This document shows, piece by piece, positions 1 to 7,832 of a stretch of DNA of 64,000 nucleotides. Under the pieces are notes generated by a model that saw only the letters and a program-made list of their open reading frames with translations, was not told the origin of the DNA and did not search any database. Position 1 is the first letter of the stretch. Every line of letters starts with the position of its first letter. A program made the position numbers and the translations under genes. Source of the DNA: Aquisalinus flavus (GTDB taxonomy: Bacteria; Pseudomonadota; Alphaproteobacteria; Caulobacterales; Parvularculaceae); contig NZ_CP042288.1 in assembly GCF_022559625.1 (NCBI RefSeq), positions 830,409 to 894,408 of the forward strand, in the 5' to 3' direction.

Positions 1-35
1 CTAAGTAATCATGTGCCCATGCCCAGTGGGACTGT

Positions 36-173
36 TCACTCCCGCAGAGCGGCGCGTTGCTCGCGCAGGGCGCGGACGGCTCTCATCTCGCGGCGCAGGC
101 GGCGGACGAGAAAGGCGCGCCGGTGATCGGACGGTTTGCGGTTGCGGAATTGTTGTGTGCGTTGGCGTGGCAT
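36..173 (-). CDS. Small arginine-rich protein, unknown function
   Basis: A 45-residue frame begins at an ATG preceded by a good ribosome site (GAGGGAGTGAGAC). It is extremely basic, with about a third of its residues Arg, and has no Cys and no hydrophobic segment. The second half looks like one amphipathic helix. Such proteins often bind nucleic acid, but no family is recognised. It is the downstream-most gene on this strand at the window edge. The ribosome site and Arg-biased codons argue for a real gene; high GC could also produce such a frame by chance, so confidence is moderate. Confidence 0.4.
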   Translation of the reverse strand: MPRQRTQQFRNRKPSDHRRAFLVRRLRREMRAVRALREQRAALRE

Positions 174-207
174 GTCTCACTCCCTCAGGCTGGGTAACGG
201 AGAAGGG

Positions 208-231
208 CGCTGCCGGGCTTGCCCGGCAGCG
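208..231. repeat. Perfect GC hairpin upstream of the Arg-rich ORF
   Basis: CGCTGCCGGGC and GCCCGGCAGCG are perfect 11-bp arms separated by TT. No T-run follows on either strand, so it is not a canonical intrinsic terminator. It lies about 35 bp upstream of the small reverse-strand ORF and could act as an mRNA leader hairpin or a processing site. Confidence 0.5.
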
Positions 232-250
232 TTGGAAGAAGGAGGAAGGC

Positions 251-325
251 CCGTGGAGAATATTATCCAGAGCTGTATGAGCATTGAGAGCTTTGAGCTT
301 CGGAAAAGCTTTTCACTCTCCACGG
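251..325. repeat. Inverted repeat in the 174-618 gene-free region
   Basis: CCGTGGAGA (251-259) and TCTCCACGG (317-325) are perfect 9-bp arms around a 57-nt, relatively AT-rich interior. The interior holds a smaller palindrome around AAAGCTTTT. No protein-coding frame in 174-618 looks convincing, so this stretch is regulatory or RNA-encoding rather than a missed gene. Confidence 0.35.
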
Positions 326-334
326 CGGCATTCT

Positions 335-485
335 GGTGCGCGGCCCTGAAGGAGCTCTCGCGTCCACTCGTCTGAGTGAAATGCCGATCCCTGCCACGGG
401 CGCCGACGCGCGCTCGCCCCTCCCGGCGGCAGGAATGCCTGTTGCCTCTGGCCCGTTGGGCAGATCACCCGCAGGGCCCGAGACC
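335..485. ncRNA. Candidate structured RNA (6S-like rod), strand unknown
   Basis: Three nested pairings make a long rod: GGCCCTG (342-348) with CAGGGCC (472-478), CCTGCC (390-395) with GGCAGG (428-433), and GGGCG (398-402) with CGCCC (415-419). A small hairpin, ACTC/GAGT (366-377), sits in the 5' side of the large internal bubble. Size (about 150 nt), rod shape and large bubble resemble 6S RNA, but I cannot match the family's conserved bases with confidence. GC-rich DNA forms such pairings easily, and neither flanking promoter is strong. Confidence 0.3.
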
Positions 486-539
486 CCGGTCCGGTTCTCA
501 CCGGGCCTGGGGGAGAGTTATAGCGGCTGGAGACGGGAC

Positions 540-617
540 GGGGATAAGTGTTGGGAGTTGGTAGTTTTTAGAAGTGGCAGTCTAATCCACGAAAACTGAC
601 ACCTCAAAACTATCCCC
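540..617. repeat. Long imperfect inverted repeat at the end of the tad set
   Basis: GGGGATA (540-546) pairs with TATCCCC (611-617), and the inner AGTTTT pairs with AAAACT. It lies just beyond the stop codon of the TadG-like gene, where a transcript end would be expected. The arm sequence CACCTCAAAACTATCC (600-615) recurs with one change at 39929-39944. Confidence 0.4.
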
Positions 618-618
618 G

Positions 619-2160
619 CTACCGCGTAATGCGCAGCTTGTTCAGTTCCGAGCCGATGGCGCCGAAGGCGTTGTCGAGGGAATCCGCCGAGGGCGCGAAC
701 CAGTACTTGCCGGGGTCGGACGCGCAGCTTTCATAGAGCTGGCGCGTGCCGGTATTGGCGCTCGAGGCGAAGACGACGGTGTAGATGGTGATGCCCTGCG
801 CCTTGGCCGTATCGCACAGGTCCGACAGTCGATCCTCGACCTCGTTGCGGGCGGTGGTGCTGTTGGAGGTGCCGAGAATGGCGGTCATGCGCGCCTCGCC
901 GAGACGGCCATAGCCTGTGATGTCGGAACCTTCGCTGCCAGCTGCGACCCGGCTGCCTTCATTGCCGGCATTGTAAACGACATTGTCGCCATCGGTCATC
1001 AGCACGATGGCGCGGCGCCAGCGATTGGACTCCCAGATCGGAACGCCGGTCTTGGGATCGTCGTAATCGGCCGACTGGGTAAAGGGCTCGCCCGGCGACA
1101 GGGTGCGGATGCCCCAGGCCATGCCGATATCGGCAAACGTGCCGCCGCGGTTCCACGCGGTCATGGCGTTGAGGGCGCTGATCACTTGTGATTTGGTGCC
1201 GGTCAGCGGGGTGATCGGTGTCGGGCAGCCGACATTGGGACCGGTGAATTCGTTGGAGTTGCGATCACCGCCGGGATCGACCGTGCCGCCGACGATTTCG
1301 CCGAGGTCGGAACCGGATGTTTCGACCTCATACTGATTGTCGTTATAGATCGGCCAGATCAGCGGTTCCCACTTGGTGGTCGAGGGTGGCGTGTCATCAA
1401 AGGAGGCGTTGCCGAGACGTTCATAGACGCAGCCCTTCCACTGGGTCTTGTCGGCCGGGTCGTAGGTCAGAACCTCGAGGTCGTCGTCGTCGAGACCGGT
1501 GCGGTTTTGCGGGTCCTGTATCCGGAAATCATCCGTGATCGTGGTATCGACGATCGACGGGGCGATGCTGCCCGGATTGACCATCGAGGCATAGGGAACG
1601 ACGGAAATCCGCAGTTCCGTCTCACTCTCTTTCGTCATGATCGAGTTGGTGAGGCTGAGGGAGGCCGAGCGCAACGCCTCGATACGGGTGGTGCCGTTGA
1701 GCCCGCTCCACATCGAGCCGGTATTGTCGAGCACGAGGGCGACCATCAGACCGCCGCCGGCGCGGTTGACCTGGGTGTTGGCCGTGACCGAGATATCCTC
1801 GTTGCGCACGAGCTTCATGAAATAGGTTTTCATCTCGGCATTCGCGGTGATCTTGACCGTCTCAGCCGTGGAGACGACACTGACCGACTTCACCGAGGCA
1901 CCGGCAAGCTGGAAGTTCCGGGCGAGGTAGGATTCCGCCAGGGTTTCCAGTTCCTCCTGCGTATCGAAGGTGGTGCCGACAGCGAGGGCGGCAGCGTCGG
2001 CGGCGCCCTGTAGCTCGTATTTCAGCAGCATCAGCCGGGCGCCATCGACGGCGAGTCCTGCCGCCGTGAACATCGGCAGCAGCATGAAAGCCGTCAGGAC
2101 AGAGATATTGCCGTGGCAGGCTTGACGGAAACGACTGAGGGCGGCGTGCGATCTATTCAT
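619..2160 (-). CDS. TadG-like von Willebrand factor A protein
   Basis: A 513-residue protein with a TadG-like N-terminus: a hydrophobic segment at about 18-36, then the VDGAR stretch at 38-42 usual in this group. A von Willebrand factor A domain follows, with the metal site as DNTGSM (from D145) and a later MTDGDN. Tad/Flp systems assemble surface pili for adhesion, and TadG-like proteins sit in the envelope. The ATG at 2160 has AGGAT at good spacing and overlaps the upstream TadE stop by 8 bp, implying coupled translation. An in-frame ATG two codons earlier is too close to that site. No pilin, TadA ATPase or secretin gene is in the window. Confidence 0.8.
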   Translation of the reverse strand: MNRSHAALSRFRQACHGNISVLTAFMLLPMFTAAGLAVDGARLMLLKYELQGAADAAALAVGTTFDTQEELETLAESYLARNFQLAGASVKSVSVVSTAETVKITANAEMKTYFMKLVRNEDISVTANTQVNRAGGGLMVALVLDNTGSMWSGLNGTTRIEALRSASLSLTNSIMTKESETELRISVVPYASMVNPGSIAPSIVDTTITDDFRIQDPQNRTGLDDDDLEVLTYDPADKTQWKGCVYERLGNASFDDTPPSTTKWEPLIWPIYNDNQYEVETSGSDLGEIVGGTVDPGGDRNSNEFTGPNVGCPTPITPLTGTKSQVISALNAMTAWNRGGTFADIGMAWGIRTLSPGEPFTQSADYDDPKTGVPIWESNRWRRAIVLMTDGDNVVYNAGNEGSRVAAGSEGSDITGYGRLGEARMTAILGTSNSTTARNEVEDRLSDLCDTAKAQGITIYTVVFASSANTGTRQLYESCASDPGKYWFAPSADSLDNAFGAIGSELNKLRITR

Positions 2161-2716
2161 TTTCATATCCTACGATGACCGCGCCGACATCGGTCAGGTC
2201 GCCGTCTATGGCGATGGCGCGTGTCGTGCGGGGCTTGAAGACGGCGTCGGACTTTAACGTCAGCGTGGTGCCGCCGAAGACGGAGAACATCGTCGTCGTT
2301 GCCAGCTTCGAGCGGATCAGCATGACGCTCTGGCCCGGAGGGGCGAGACCGCGGGCGGTCTCGATGTCATAGGCAAGCTGTTCAAGCCCGCGCGAGCGGG
2401 TCCATAACAGGACGGGGTCGCCATCTTCCTCGAACCCGATGCTGACGATGACCACCGAGAGATTGCTTTCCTCGAACTGGATACCCGGCATGATACGGTC
2501 CGCCATGGTGTAGAACTCGTCGATATTGCCTTCGGTGAGCTCGCCGAAGCGGGAGAGGAAGTCGCCCATCTGGAAGGTGTAGCGGTCGAGTTCATCGGCC
2601 GCCTGCACCCTGAAGGTCAGCTCGAAGATCGACAGGGAGAGCATGACGAGCAGCGGCATGATCAGCGCAAACTCGGTCGCCGCAATTCCCTTCTGGTCGG
2701 AGAAAAACCGCTTCAT
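2153..2716 (-). CDS. TadE-like pseudopilin (first copy)
   Basis: A 187-residue protein with a short basic start, then an IAATEFALIMPLL segment typical of TadE-type pseudopilins (Gly-[AV]-x-[AT]-x-E-F before a hydrophobic helix). The conserved Glu of the EF pair is at about residue 15. The rest is a small extracytoplasmic domain without Cys. It is the middle gene of a three-gene set, overlaps the TadG-like gene downstream and lies 21 bp after the other TadE-like gene. The likely role is in Tad pilus or surface-structure assembly; the substrate is unknown. Confidence 0.8.
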   Translation of the reverse strand: MKRFFSDQKGIAATEFALIMPLLVMLSLSIFELTFRVQAADELDRYTFQMGDFLSRFGELTEGNIDEFYTMADRIMPGIQFEESNLSVVIVSIGFEEDGDPVLLWTRSRGLEQLAYDIETARGLAPPGQSVMLIRSKLATTTMFSVFGGTTLTLKSDAVFKPRTTRAIAIDGDLTDVGAVIVGYENE

Positions 2717-2737
2717 GGACAGCCCCTGACCGCTTGC

Positions 2738-3271
2738 TCAGCACTCGTCAATGCAGCCGAACGGCTCGTTCTTGGCAATCGAGTAGCCGACCATCAGCAC
2801 CGGCTTGCCATCGGGCTGGAACACTTCCTTGAGCACCGGCGTGTTGAACTGGTAGCGCATCGCGGCGGTGACCATGGTGACCTGCTCCTGGCGGCCCGGA
2901 TTGAAGTTAAAATTGGTCGCCGTGCCGTCATCGTCGAATTCGGGCTTCTCGAATGTCACGGCACTGAGCGAATTGAAGGCGCGCACATCGAACTGGATGG
3001 CATCGCAGTCGACGAATGACGGGGTGTGCGAGCAATAGGCCGTCTTGAACGCCTCTGCCGGCGTCGTCGCGCGCTGGATTTCGCCGGTCTGGATGTCGCG
3101 CGTCGATTCGAACACGACGTAGCGCAGGGAATGGCGGTGCAGCAGGAACATCGAGGATTCAATGATGCTGAACACCATGAAGAAGAAGACTGGCGCAACA
3201 ATGGCAAACTCGATGGCGGAGGCACCATCATCATTGCCGGACAGAAATTTCCTGAACTTGTCGACGAACAT
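2738..3271 (-). CDS. TadE-like pseudopilin (second copy)
   Basis: A 177-residue protein, first of the tad-like set on the reverse strand. The N-terminus carries ASAIEFAIVAPVFFFMVF, the TadE hallmark of an E-F pair within a hydrophobic helix after a basic, hydrophilic lead. Unlike its neighbour it holds several Cys (YCSH, DCDA and the extreme C-terminal CIDEC), which could form disulfides in the periplasm. It shares only the helix with the downstream TadE-like protein, so this is an old pair and not a fresh duplication. Confidence 0.8.
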   Translation of the reverse strand: MFVDKFRKFLSGNDDGASAIEFAIVAPVFFFMVFSIIESSMFLLHRHSLRYVVFESTRDIQTGEIQRATTPAEAFKTAYCSHTPSFVDCDAIQFDVRAFNSLSAVTFEKPEFDDDGTATNFNFNPGRQEQVTMVTAAMRYQFNTPVLKEVFQPDGKPVLMVGYSIAKNEPFGCIDEC

Positions 3272-3452
3272 CTTGGCCCCGTTAGGTTTGTGACGAGGCC
3301 CGATTGTGATACCAAAACGTTAATAGCGCGGTAGAAACGACGCTCGGATTTTTTGCAAAATTTAGGAAAACATTCAGCATGCCAGGCCGATTTTGCCTGA
3401 AAAGGCCGATCAGCGGTTGCGCTTGTCAATCGGGGGTGGAAAGGGGACGGAC

Positions 3453-4043
3453 TCAGCCGCCATATTCGCGCATCCAGCCGGCATATTTTCCGACGCATTC
3501 CGGATAGAGAACATGCTCTGCCGCGAGGATCCTCTGCGACAGGGTTTCGACCGTGTCGCCATCCTTTACCGGCACCGCCGACTGGCCGATGATCGGCCCG
3601 TCATCGAGGTCCGGGGTGACGAGGTGCACGGTGCAGCCGGAGATTTTCACGCCTGCGTCGAGCGCCTGTTTCTGGGCGTTGATGCCGCGGAAGGACGGCA
3701 GCAGCGAGGGGTGGATGTTCAGCATGCGCCCTTTCCAGTTGGTCGTGAAATCCGCCGTCAGGATGCGCATGAAACCGGCGAGGCAGACAAGCTCTATGGC
3801 ATGATCCTGCAGCGCGTCGTCGATGGCGGTATCGAAAGCCTCGCGCCCGTCATAGTCGCGGTGGTCGATGACCATCGTCGCGATGCCGGCCCGTTCGGCG
3901 CGCGTCAGGCCATAGGCATCGGCCTTGTTGGAAATCACGAGAGCGATGCCGGCCGGCCAGGCATCGTCTTTCGCGGCGTCGATCAGCGCCTGAAGGTTCG
4001 AGCCGGAGCCGGAGATGAGGACGGCGGTCTTTACTTTCTGCAT
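3453..4043 (-). CDS. purN: Phosphoribosylglycinamide formyltransferase
   Basis: PurN moves a formyl group from 10-formyltetrahydrofolate to GAR, the third step of de novo purine synthesis in the cytoplasm. Seen are the phosphate-binding GSGSNLQALID at 10-20, the HPSLLPSF motif with the catalytic His, and DLDDGPII with the catalytic Asp. The ATG at 4043 gives 196 residues, the family length; the frame stays open for 30 further codons that overlap purM and look non-coding. Start is 13 bp after the purM stop, so the two form an operon. Confidence 0.95.
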   Translation of the reverse strand: MQKVKTAVLISGSGSNLQALIDAAKDDAWPAGIALVISNKADAYGLTRAERAGIATMVIDHRDYDGREAFDTAIDDALQDHAIELVCLAGFMRILTADFTTNWKGRMLNIHPSLLPSFRGINAQKQALDAGVKISGCTVHLVTPDLDDGPIIGQSAVPVKDGDTVETLSQRILAAEHVLYPECVGKYAGWMREYGG

Positions 4044-4056
4044 GGGTCTGCTGCCC

Positions 4057-5088
4057 CTAGGTCCCGGCGAGGTCGCCGATGACCACGGGCTCTTCGCCGG
4101 CTGCTTCCAGCGTGGTGATGACATCGCCCGCATCGGACGGATCGACGATCAGGACGCCGCCTATGCCGCAATTGAAGGTCCGGCGCATGTCGGCGGGGGA
4201 GAGATTGCCCTGAGCCATCAGCCACTGGAACAGCGGCGGCAGGGCGAGCGCGTTCTCGTCATAGCGCGGGGTCAGCGTTTCCGGCAGGACGCGGGGGACG
4301 TTGTCGGTGAGCCCGCCGCCGGTGATATGGGCGAAGCCCTTGACCTGGCGGGCGGCAAGAAGGGGTTTCAGCGCGTTGATGTAGAGTTTCGTCGGCGTGA
4401 TGAACGCCTCGCCGACGGTCTTGCCGTCCGCGAAGGGCGCGGCGTCGTGCCAGCCGAGGCCGGACCCGGCGACGATCTTGCGGATCAGGGAATAGCCGTT
4501 GGAATGGGCGCCGGAAGACGGCAGGCCGATCATGACGTCGCCCGCCTTCATGCCACGCCCGGACTCATTGGGTCCGTCATGGAGGGGCAACAGCGCGTCG
4601 CGTTCGGCGGCACCGACGCAGAACCCGGCAAGGTCATATTCGCCGGCGCCATACATGCCCGGCATCTCCGCCGTCTCGCCGCCGATCAGGGCGCAGCCGG
4701 CCTCGCGGCAGCCCTCGGCAATGCCGGCGATGACGGTCTCGGCGACGCCGGTGTCGAGCTTGCCGGTGGCGAAATAATCGAGGAAGAAAAGCGGCAGCGC
4801 GCCCTGGGCGAGCACGTCATTGGCGCACATGGCCACGAGGTCGATGCCGATCGTGTCATGCAGGCCGGTGTCGAAGGCGATCTTCAGCTTGGTACCGACG
4901 CCATCGGTGCCGGAGACGAGGATCGGGTCGGTGAAGCCGGCATCCTTGAGGTCGAACAGGCCGCCAAAGCCGCCGATTGAGCCCATGACGCCGGGGCGCA
5001 TGGTCGATTTGGCCAGCGGGCCGATGGCCTTTACCAGCCTGTCACCGGCGTCGATATCGACGCCTGCCTGTTTATATGCATCGCTCAT
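4057..5088 (-). CDS. purM: Phosphoribosylformylglycinamidine cyclo-ligase
   Basis: PurM (AIR synthetase) closes the imidazole ring of FGAM using ATP, the fifth step of purine synthesis. The 343-residue length is normal. Visible are the N-terminal [11 protein letters not shown], the [12 protein letters not shown] nucleotide/substrate loop, the [10 protein letters not shown] segment and the [16 protein letters not shown] motif. It is transcribed away from the DUF2066-hdaA operon and followed at once by purN, an arrangement common in Caulobacterales. The 174-bp gap to the opposing gene should hold both promoters. Confidence 0.96.
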   Translation of the reverse strand: MSDAYKQAGVDIDAGDRLVKAIGPLAKSTMRPGVMGSIGGFGGLFDLKDAGFTDPILVSGTDGVGTKLKIAFDTGLHDTIGIDLVAMCANDVLAQGALPLFFLDYFATGKLDTGVAETVIAGIAEGCREAGCALIGGETAEMPGMYGAGEYDLAGFCVGAAERDALLPLHDGPNESGRGMKAGDVMIGLPSSGAHSNGYSLIRKIVAGSGLGWHDAAPFADGKTVGEAFITPTKLYINALKPLLAARQVKGFAHITGGGLTDNVPRVLPETLTPRYDENALALPPLFQWLMAQGNLSPADMRRTFNCGIGGVLIVDPSDAGDVITTLEAAGEEPVVIGDLAGT

Positions 5089-5262
5089 GACGGGTGTTTA
5101 GCAGGTTTGCCGCGATTGGAAAGGGGCTGCGTCTGTCCGGTCGCGCTGCCGCAATTCTGCCCGGCTGGCATGGTCTCTGGCGTGTTATTCCGGGAGTATT
5201 CTGACCGGACTTTAAGGGTGTCAGGGCCGGTCAACCACTGTATAAGGGCGCCTGAAGGAAGA

Positions 5263-6927
5263 ATGGACAAGAATACCATGCGATTAGCCCTCATCGTTTC
5301 GGCTCTGGCGATTGTACTGTCTGGCCCGGCTGTGGCCCAGACAGACGATCAGGCCGGCACACAGAACGTGCTTGCGACCATCTCGACCGAACCCGTTGCG
5401 CAAGCAAGGGCCGGCAGCGTTTTCGAAGTGCCGATGGTGCCGGTCAGTGCCGAGGCTGAAAACGCTTCGGACGCGCAGGCGGTCGCCCGCGACATGGGCC
5501 GCCGCCGGGCGATGGATATCCTGCTGCGGCGCCTGACCGCCGAGGAAGACTGGGACTACCTGCCACGGCTTGCCGCCGGCAATGTCGCGCCGGCCGCCGA
5601 AGGCCCGCAGCCGGTCGAGCCCGACAGCGGTATCGGCGACGGCGCTGGCCCGCCCGCATCCGAGCCGGCGCTGTTCGAGCGGAGCTATGCCGGCGGGAAG
5701 CAGCCCGTCATGCTCGACGCGTCGCAGCTTCCGTCCATGGAGCAGGGTTTTGCGGTGTTTGACGAGAAATCCTCCGCCCGCACCTATTCGGCCAAGATCA
5801 GCTATCGCTTCAAGGCAGAAGAAATCCGCGACCTGTTGAAACGGAGCGGCATTCCGTACAGCGAATCGCAGACGCGCATGGCGCTGATCATCCCCGTGCT
5901 GGAGACGCAGAACGGCGATTACCTGTGGGAGACGAACAATCCGTGGGCGCGGGCATGGCTGGCGCGTTCGCTGACCAATGAGCTGACACCGATGCTGCTG
6001 CCGCGCGGCGACGAGACCGATATGGAAATCCTGCCGGTCGGTGCGGCGCTGTCCTTCGACCAGGCAGCGTTGCAGCAGATGGCCGAGCGCTATGGCGTGC
6101 GCCAGGTGCTGATCGCCCATGCCTTCCTCGACGAGGAAGACGGGCAGTATCGTATGCGCGGCCGCCTGCTCGATGGCTATCTCGCCTCCAGCGGCCGCAA
6201 CGCGGCGAACTATTCCGCCGACAATGCCAGCGCGCTTTACGATGATACGGCGGGGTTCGGTTCTTCAGGCGTGCTGGTGCGCACCTCCAGCGACCAGCCG
6301 GGCCGGGCGCTGTTCGAGAATTTCTTCCGCGGCGAGGCCGGCGATTTCCCGGTGCTGGCCCAGCGCGCGGTGGAGAACATGGTCAGCCGCTATGCCGCTG
6401 GCTGGAAGGCGCAGACACTGGTCGATCATTCGGTCGTGCGCCAGGTACGCATGAATGTATGGGTCGACTCGCTCGACGAATTCGCGCTGATCCGAAGGGC
6501 GCTGGAAGATTCGCCGATCGTGGAGAGTATCGAGACCGGGCCGATCTCGCTGCAGGGCGGCTCGATCACCGTGTCGGTGGCCGGAGCCATGGACCAGCTG
6601 GTCGCGGATTTGCGCCAGCGCAACGTCATCCTGTGGACCGTCGACAATATCGTCTGGAACGTGGCGACGCCTGAAAAGGCCGATGAAGTGCGCGGCCGGG
6701 TGCGCCCGGTCGACGGCCGCGCAGAAGGCGAGTTCGGCGGTGAGTTCGGCGAGGGCATGCCCGGGTCCGAGCTGGTCGAGGGAGCAGAGGACGCGCTTGG
6801 CGAATTCTCCGCGCCGTCTGACCGCGAGCGGCGCCTGCGTGACGGGCCGCGCTCCCTCATCGGTGGCGATCCCCAGGCAAGTGACGGGGCCGGAACCGAG
6901 GACGACGCACAAGACGATGCGAACTGA
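5263..6927 (+). CDS. DUF2066 family exported protein
   Basis: A 554-residue protein with an N-terminal signal peptide (hydrophobic core about 8-21, cleavage likely after AVAQ). The family is the uncharacterised DUF2066, which I know from this exact position between purM and hdaA in alphaproteobacteria. The middle is mixed alpha/beta; the C-terminus beyond about 470 is acidic, Gly-rich and probably disordered. The ATG at 5263 directly follows GAAGGAAG; the ATG at 5278 is the alternative. The open frame extends 52 codons upstream but lacks a ribosome site. Its end overlaps hdaA by 11 bp, so the two are likely coupled. Function unknown. Confidence 0.75.
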   Translation: MDKNTMRLALIVSALAIVLSGPAVAQTDDQAGTQNVLATISTEPVAQARAGSVFEVPMVPVSAEAENASDAQAVARDMGRRRAMDILLRRLTAEEDWDYLPRLAAGNVAPAAEGPQPVEPDSGIGDGAGPPASEPALFERSYAGGKQPVMLDASQLPSMEQGFAVFDEKSSARTYSAKISYRFKAEEIRDLLKRSGIPYSESQTRMALIIPVLETQNGDYLWETNNPWARAWLARSLTNELTPMLLPRGDETDMEILPVGAALSFDQAALQQMAERYGVRQVLIAHAFLDEEDGQYRMRGRLLDGYLASSGRNAANYSADNASALYDDTAGFGSSGVLVRTSSDQPGRALFENFFRGEAGDFPVLAQRAVENMVSRYAAGWKAQTLVDHSVVRQVRMNVWVDSLDEFALIRRALEDSPIVESIETGPISLQGGSITVSVAGAMDQLVADLRQRNVILWTVDNIVWNVATPEKADEVRGRVRPVDGRAEGEFGGEFGEGMPGSELVEGAEDALGEFSAPSDRERRLRDGPRSLIGGDPQASDGAGTEDDAQDDAN

Positions 6928-7633
6928 CGACGGAAAACGCCGCCAGCTGCCGCTTCCCTTCGGAACGCCCAGCCCCGCCGACGACTTGCCGCCGATTCTG
7001 CCCTCCGCCACCAATGAGGAGGCGCGGCGGATGCTGCAAGCCTGGGAGGCGGGCCTTGGCGACCCGAACAGCAGCCATTCCATGCTGATCGCCGGGCCGC
7101 CGGGGACAGGCAAGACCCTGCTGCTGGCCTATGTCGCCCGGGACACCGGCGTGCCGATCCATAAGGCAGAGGACATCTGCGACCGGCAAAATCCGTTGCC
7201 GGACGATCCGGTCGTCCTGGTCGACGATATTCACCTGTGCGAGCCCACCGACGTGATGCGCCTGATCAATGTGTGCATCGAGCGCGGCCGGATCTATGTC
7301 TTCGCCGGGACGGGCAACCCGAGGGACTGGGCAGGAGAGGGCGCGGAGCGGCTCGACGATCTTGCCTCGCGCCTTTCAGCGACACCGACGGCGCGGCTTG
7401 AAAAGCCCGACGAGGCGCTGATGACCGAGGCGATCCAGCAAATGCTGGCCGACCGCCAGGTGAAGATCGCCTGGGATGTAGCGGCGGTGGCGGCGATGCG
7501 GCTGAAGCGCTCGTTCCATGCGGTTCGGCAATTCGTGGAAGTGCTGGACTCAGAGGCGCTGGAACGGCAGAAAAAGATCGACAAGGCTCTGGTCCAACAT
7601 GTGCTGGCGAGCATTCCGGGGGCAATTCTCTAG
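6917..7633 (+). CDS. hdaA: DnaA-related replication regulator HdaA
   Basis: HdaA/Hda is an AAA+ protein related to the ATPase part of DnaA. With the DNA-loaded sliding clamp it stimulates ATP hydrolysis by DnaA and so limits re-initiation. The 238 residues open with a clamp-binding motif, QLPLPF at 10-15, then Walker A GPPGTGKT (about 57-64), Walker B VVLVDDIH, and a sensor region. It lacks the DNA-binding domain of DnaA, as expected. The start lies inside the end of the DUF2066 gene. The neighbourhood with ppk, ppx, rnd and aspS matches Caulobacterales. Confidence 0.9.
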   Translation: MRTDDGKRRQLPLPFGTPSPADDLPPILPSATNEEARRMLQAWEAGLGDPNSSHSMLIAGPPGTGKTLLLAYVARDTGVPIHKAEDICDRQNPLPDDPVVLVDDIHLCEPTDVMRLINVCIERGRIYVFAGTGNPRDWAGEGAERLDDLASRLSATPTARLEKPDEALMTEAIQQMLADRQVKIAWDVAAVAAMRLKRSFHAVRQFVEVLDSEALERQKKIDKALVQHVLASIPGAIL

Positions 7634-7635
7634 GT

Positions 7636-7666
7636 CGTTTCAGCATTCTGTGGAAACGCTGAAACG
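7636..7666. repeat. Palindrome after hdaA
   Basis: CGTTTCAGC (7636-7644) and GCTGAAACG (7658-7666) are perfect 9-bp arms with a 13-nt loop that itself holds GGAAACG. It starts three bases after the hdaA stop and may protect or end that transcript; no T-run follows. Confidence 0.6.
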
Positions 7667-7686
7667 ATCCAGACTCCTGGTTTGTC

Positions 7687-7730
7687 GCGTTTCCTGACGG
7701 TGAACCGGTTTCCACTTCACCGGGAAACGC
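7687..7730. repeat. Compound palindrome between hdaA and ppk
   Basis: Outer arms GCGTTTCC/GGAAACGC (7687-7694, 7723-7730) enclose inner arms GGTGAA/TTCACC (7699-7704, 7716-7721). The core ACCGGTTTCCACTTCACC resembles a palindromic intergenic motif I know from many alphaproteobacterial genomes. With the preceding palindrome it fills most of the 199-bp gap before ppk; no small gene is evident here. Confidence 0.6.
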
Positions 7731-7832
7731 TTTAGGGGCGGTTTGCAGGCGTGCCTTTAGGCCTAGATTAAGCCTGTCGGGGTATAGACTCTGACCGGAG
7801 CGACGTCAGTAGTAACGAGGAACGCAGCCATC

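Noticed and set aside
335-620. tmRNA or RNase P RNA in the first gene-free interval
   Set aside because: The conserved GAGGAAAGTCC element of RNase P RNA and a tmRNA tag frame are absent on both strands.
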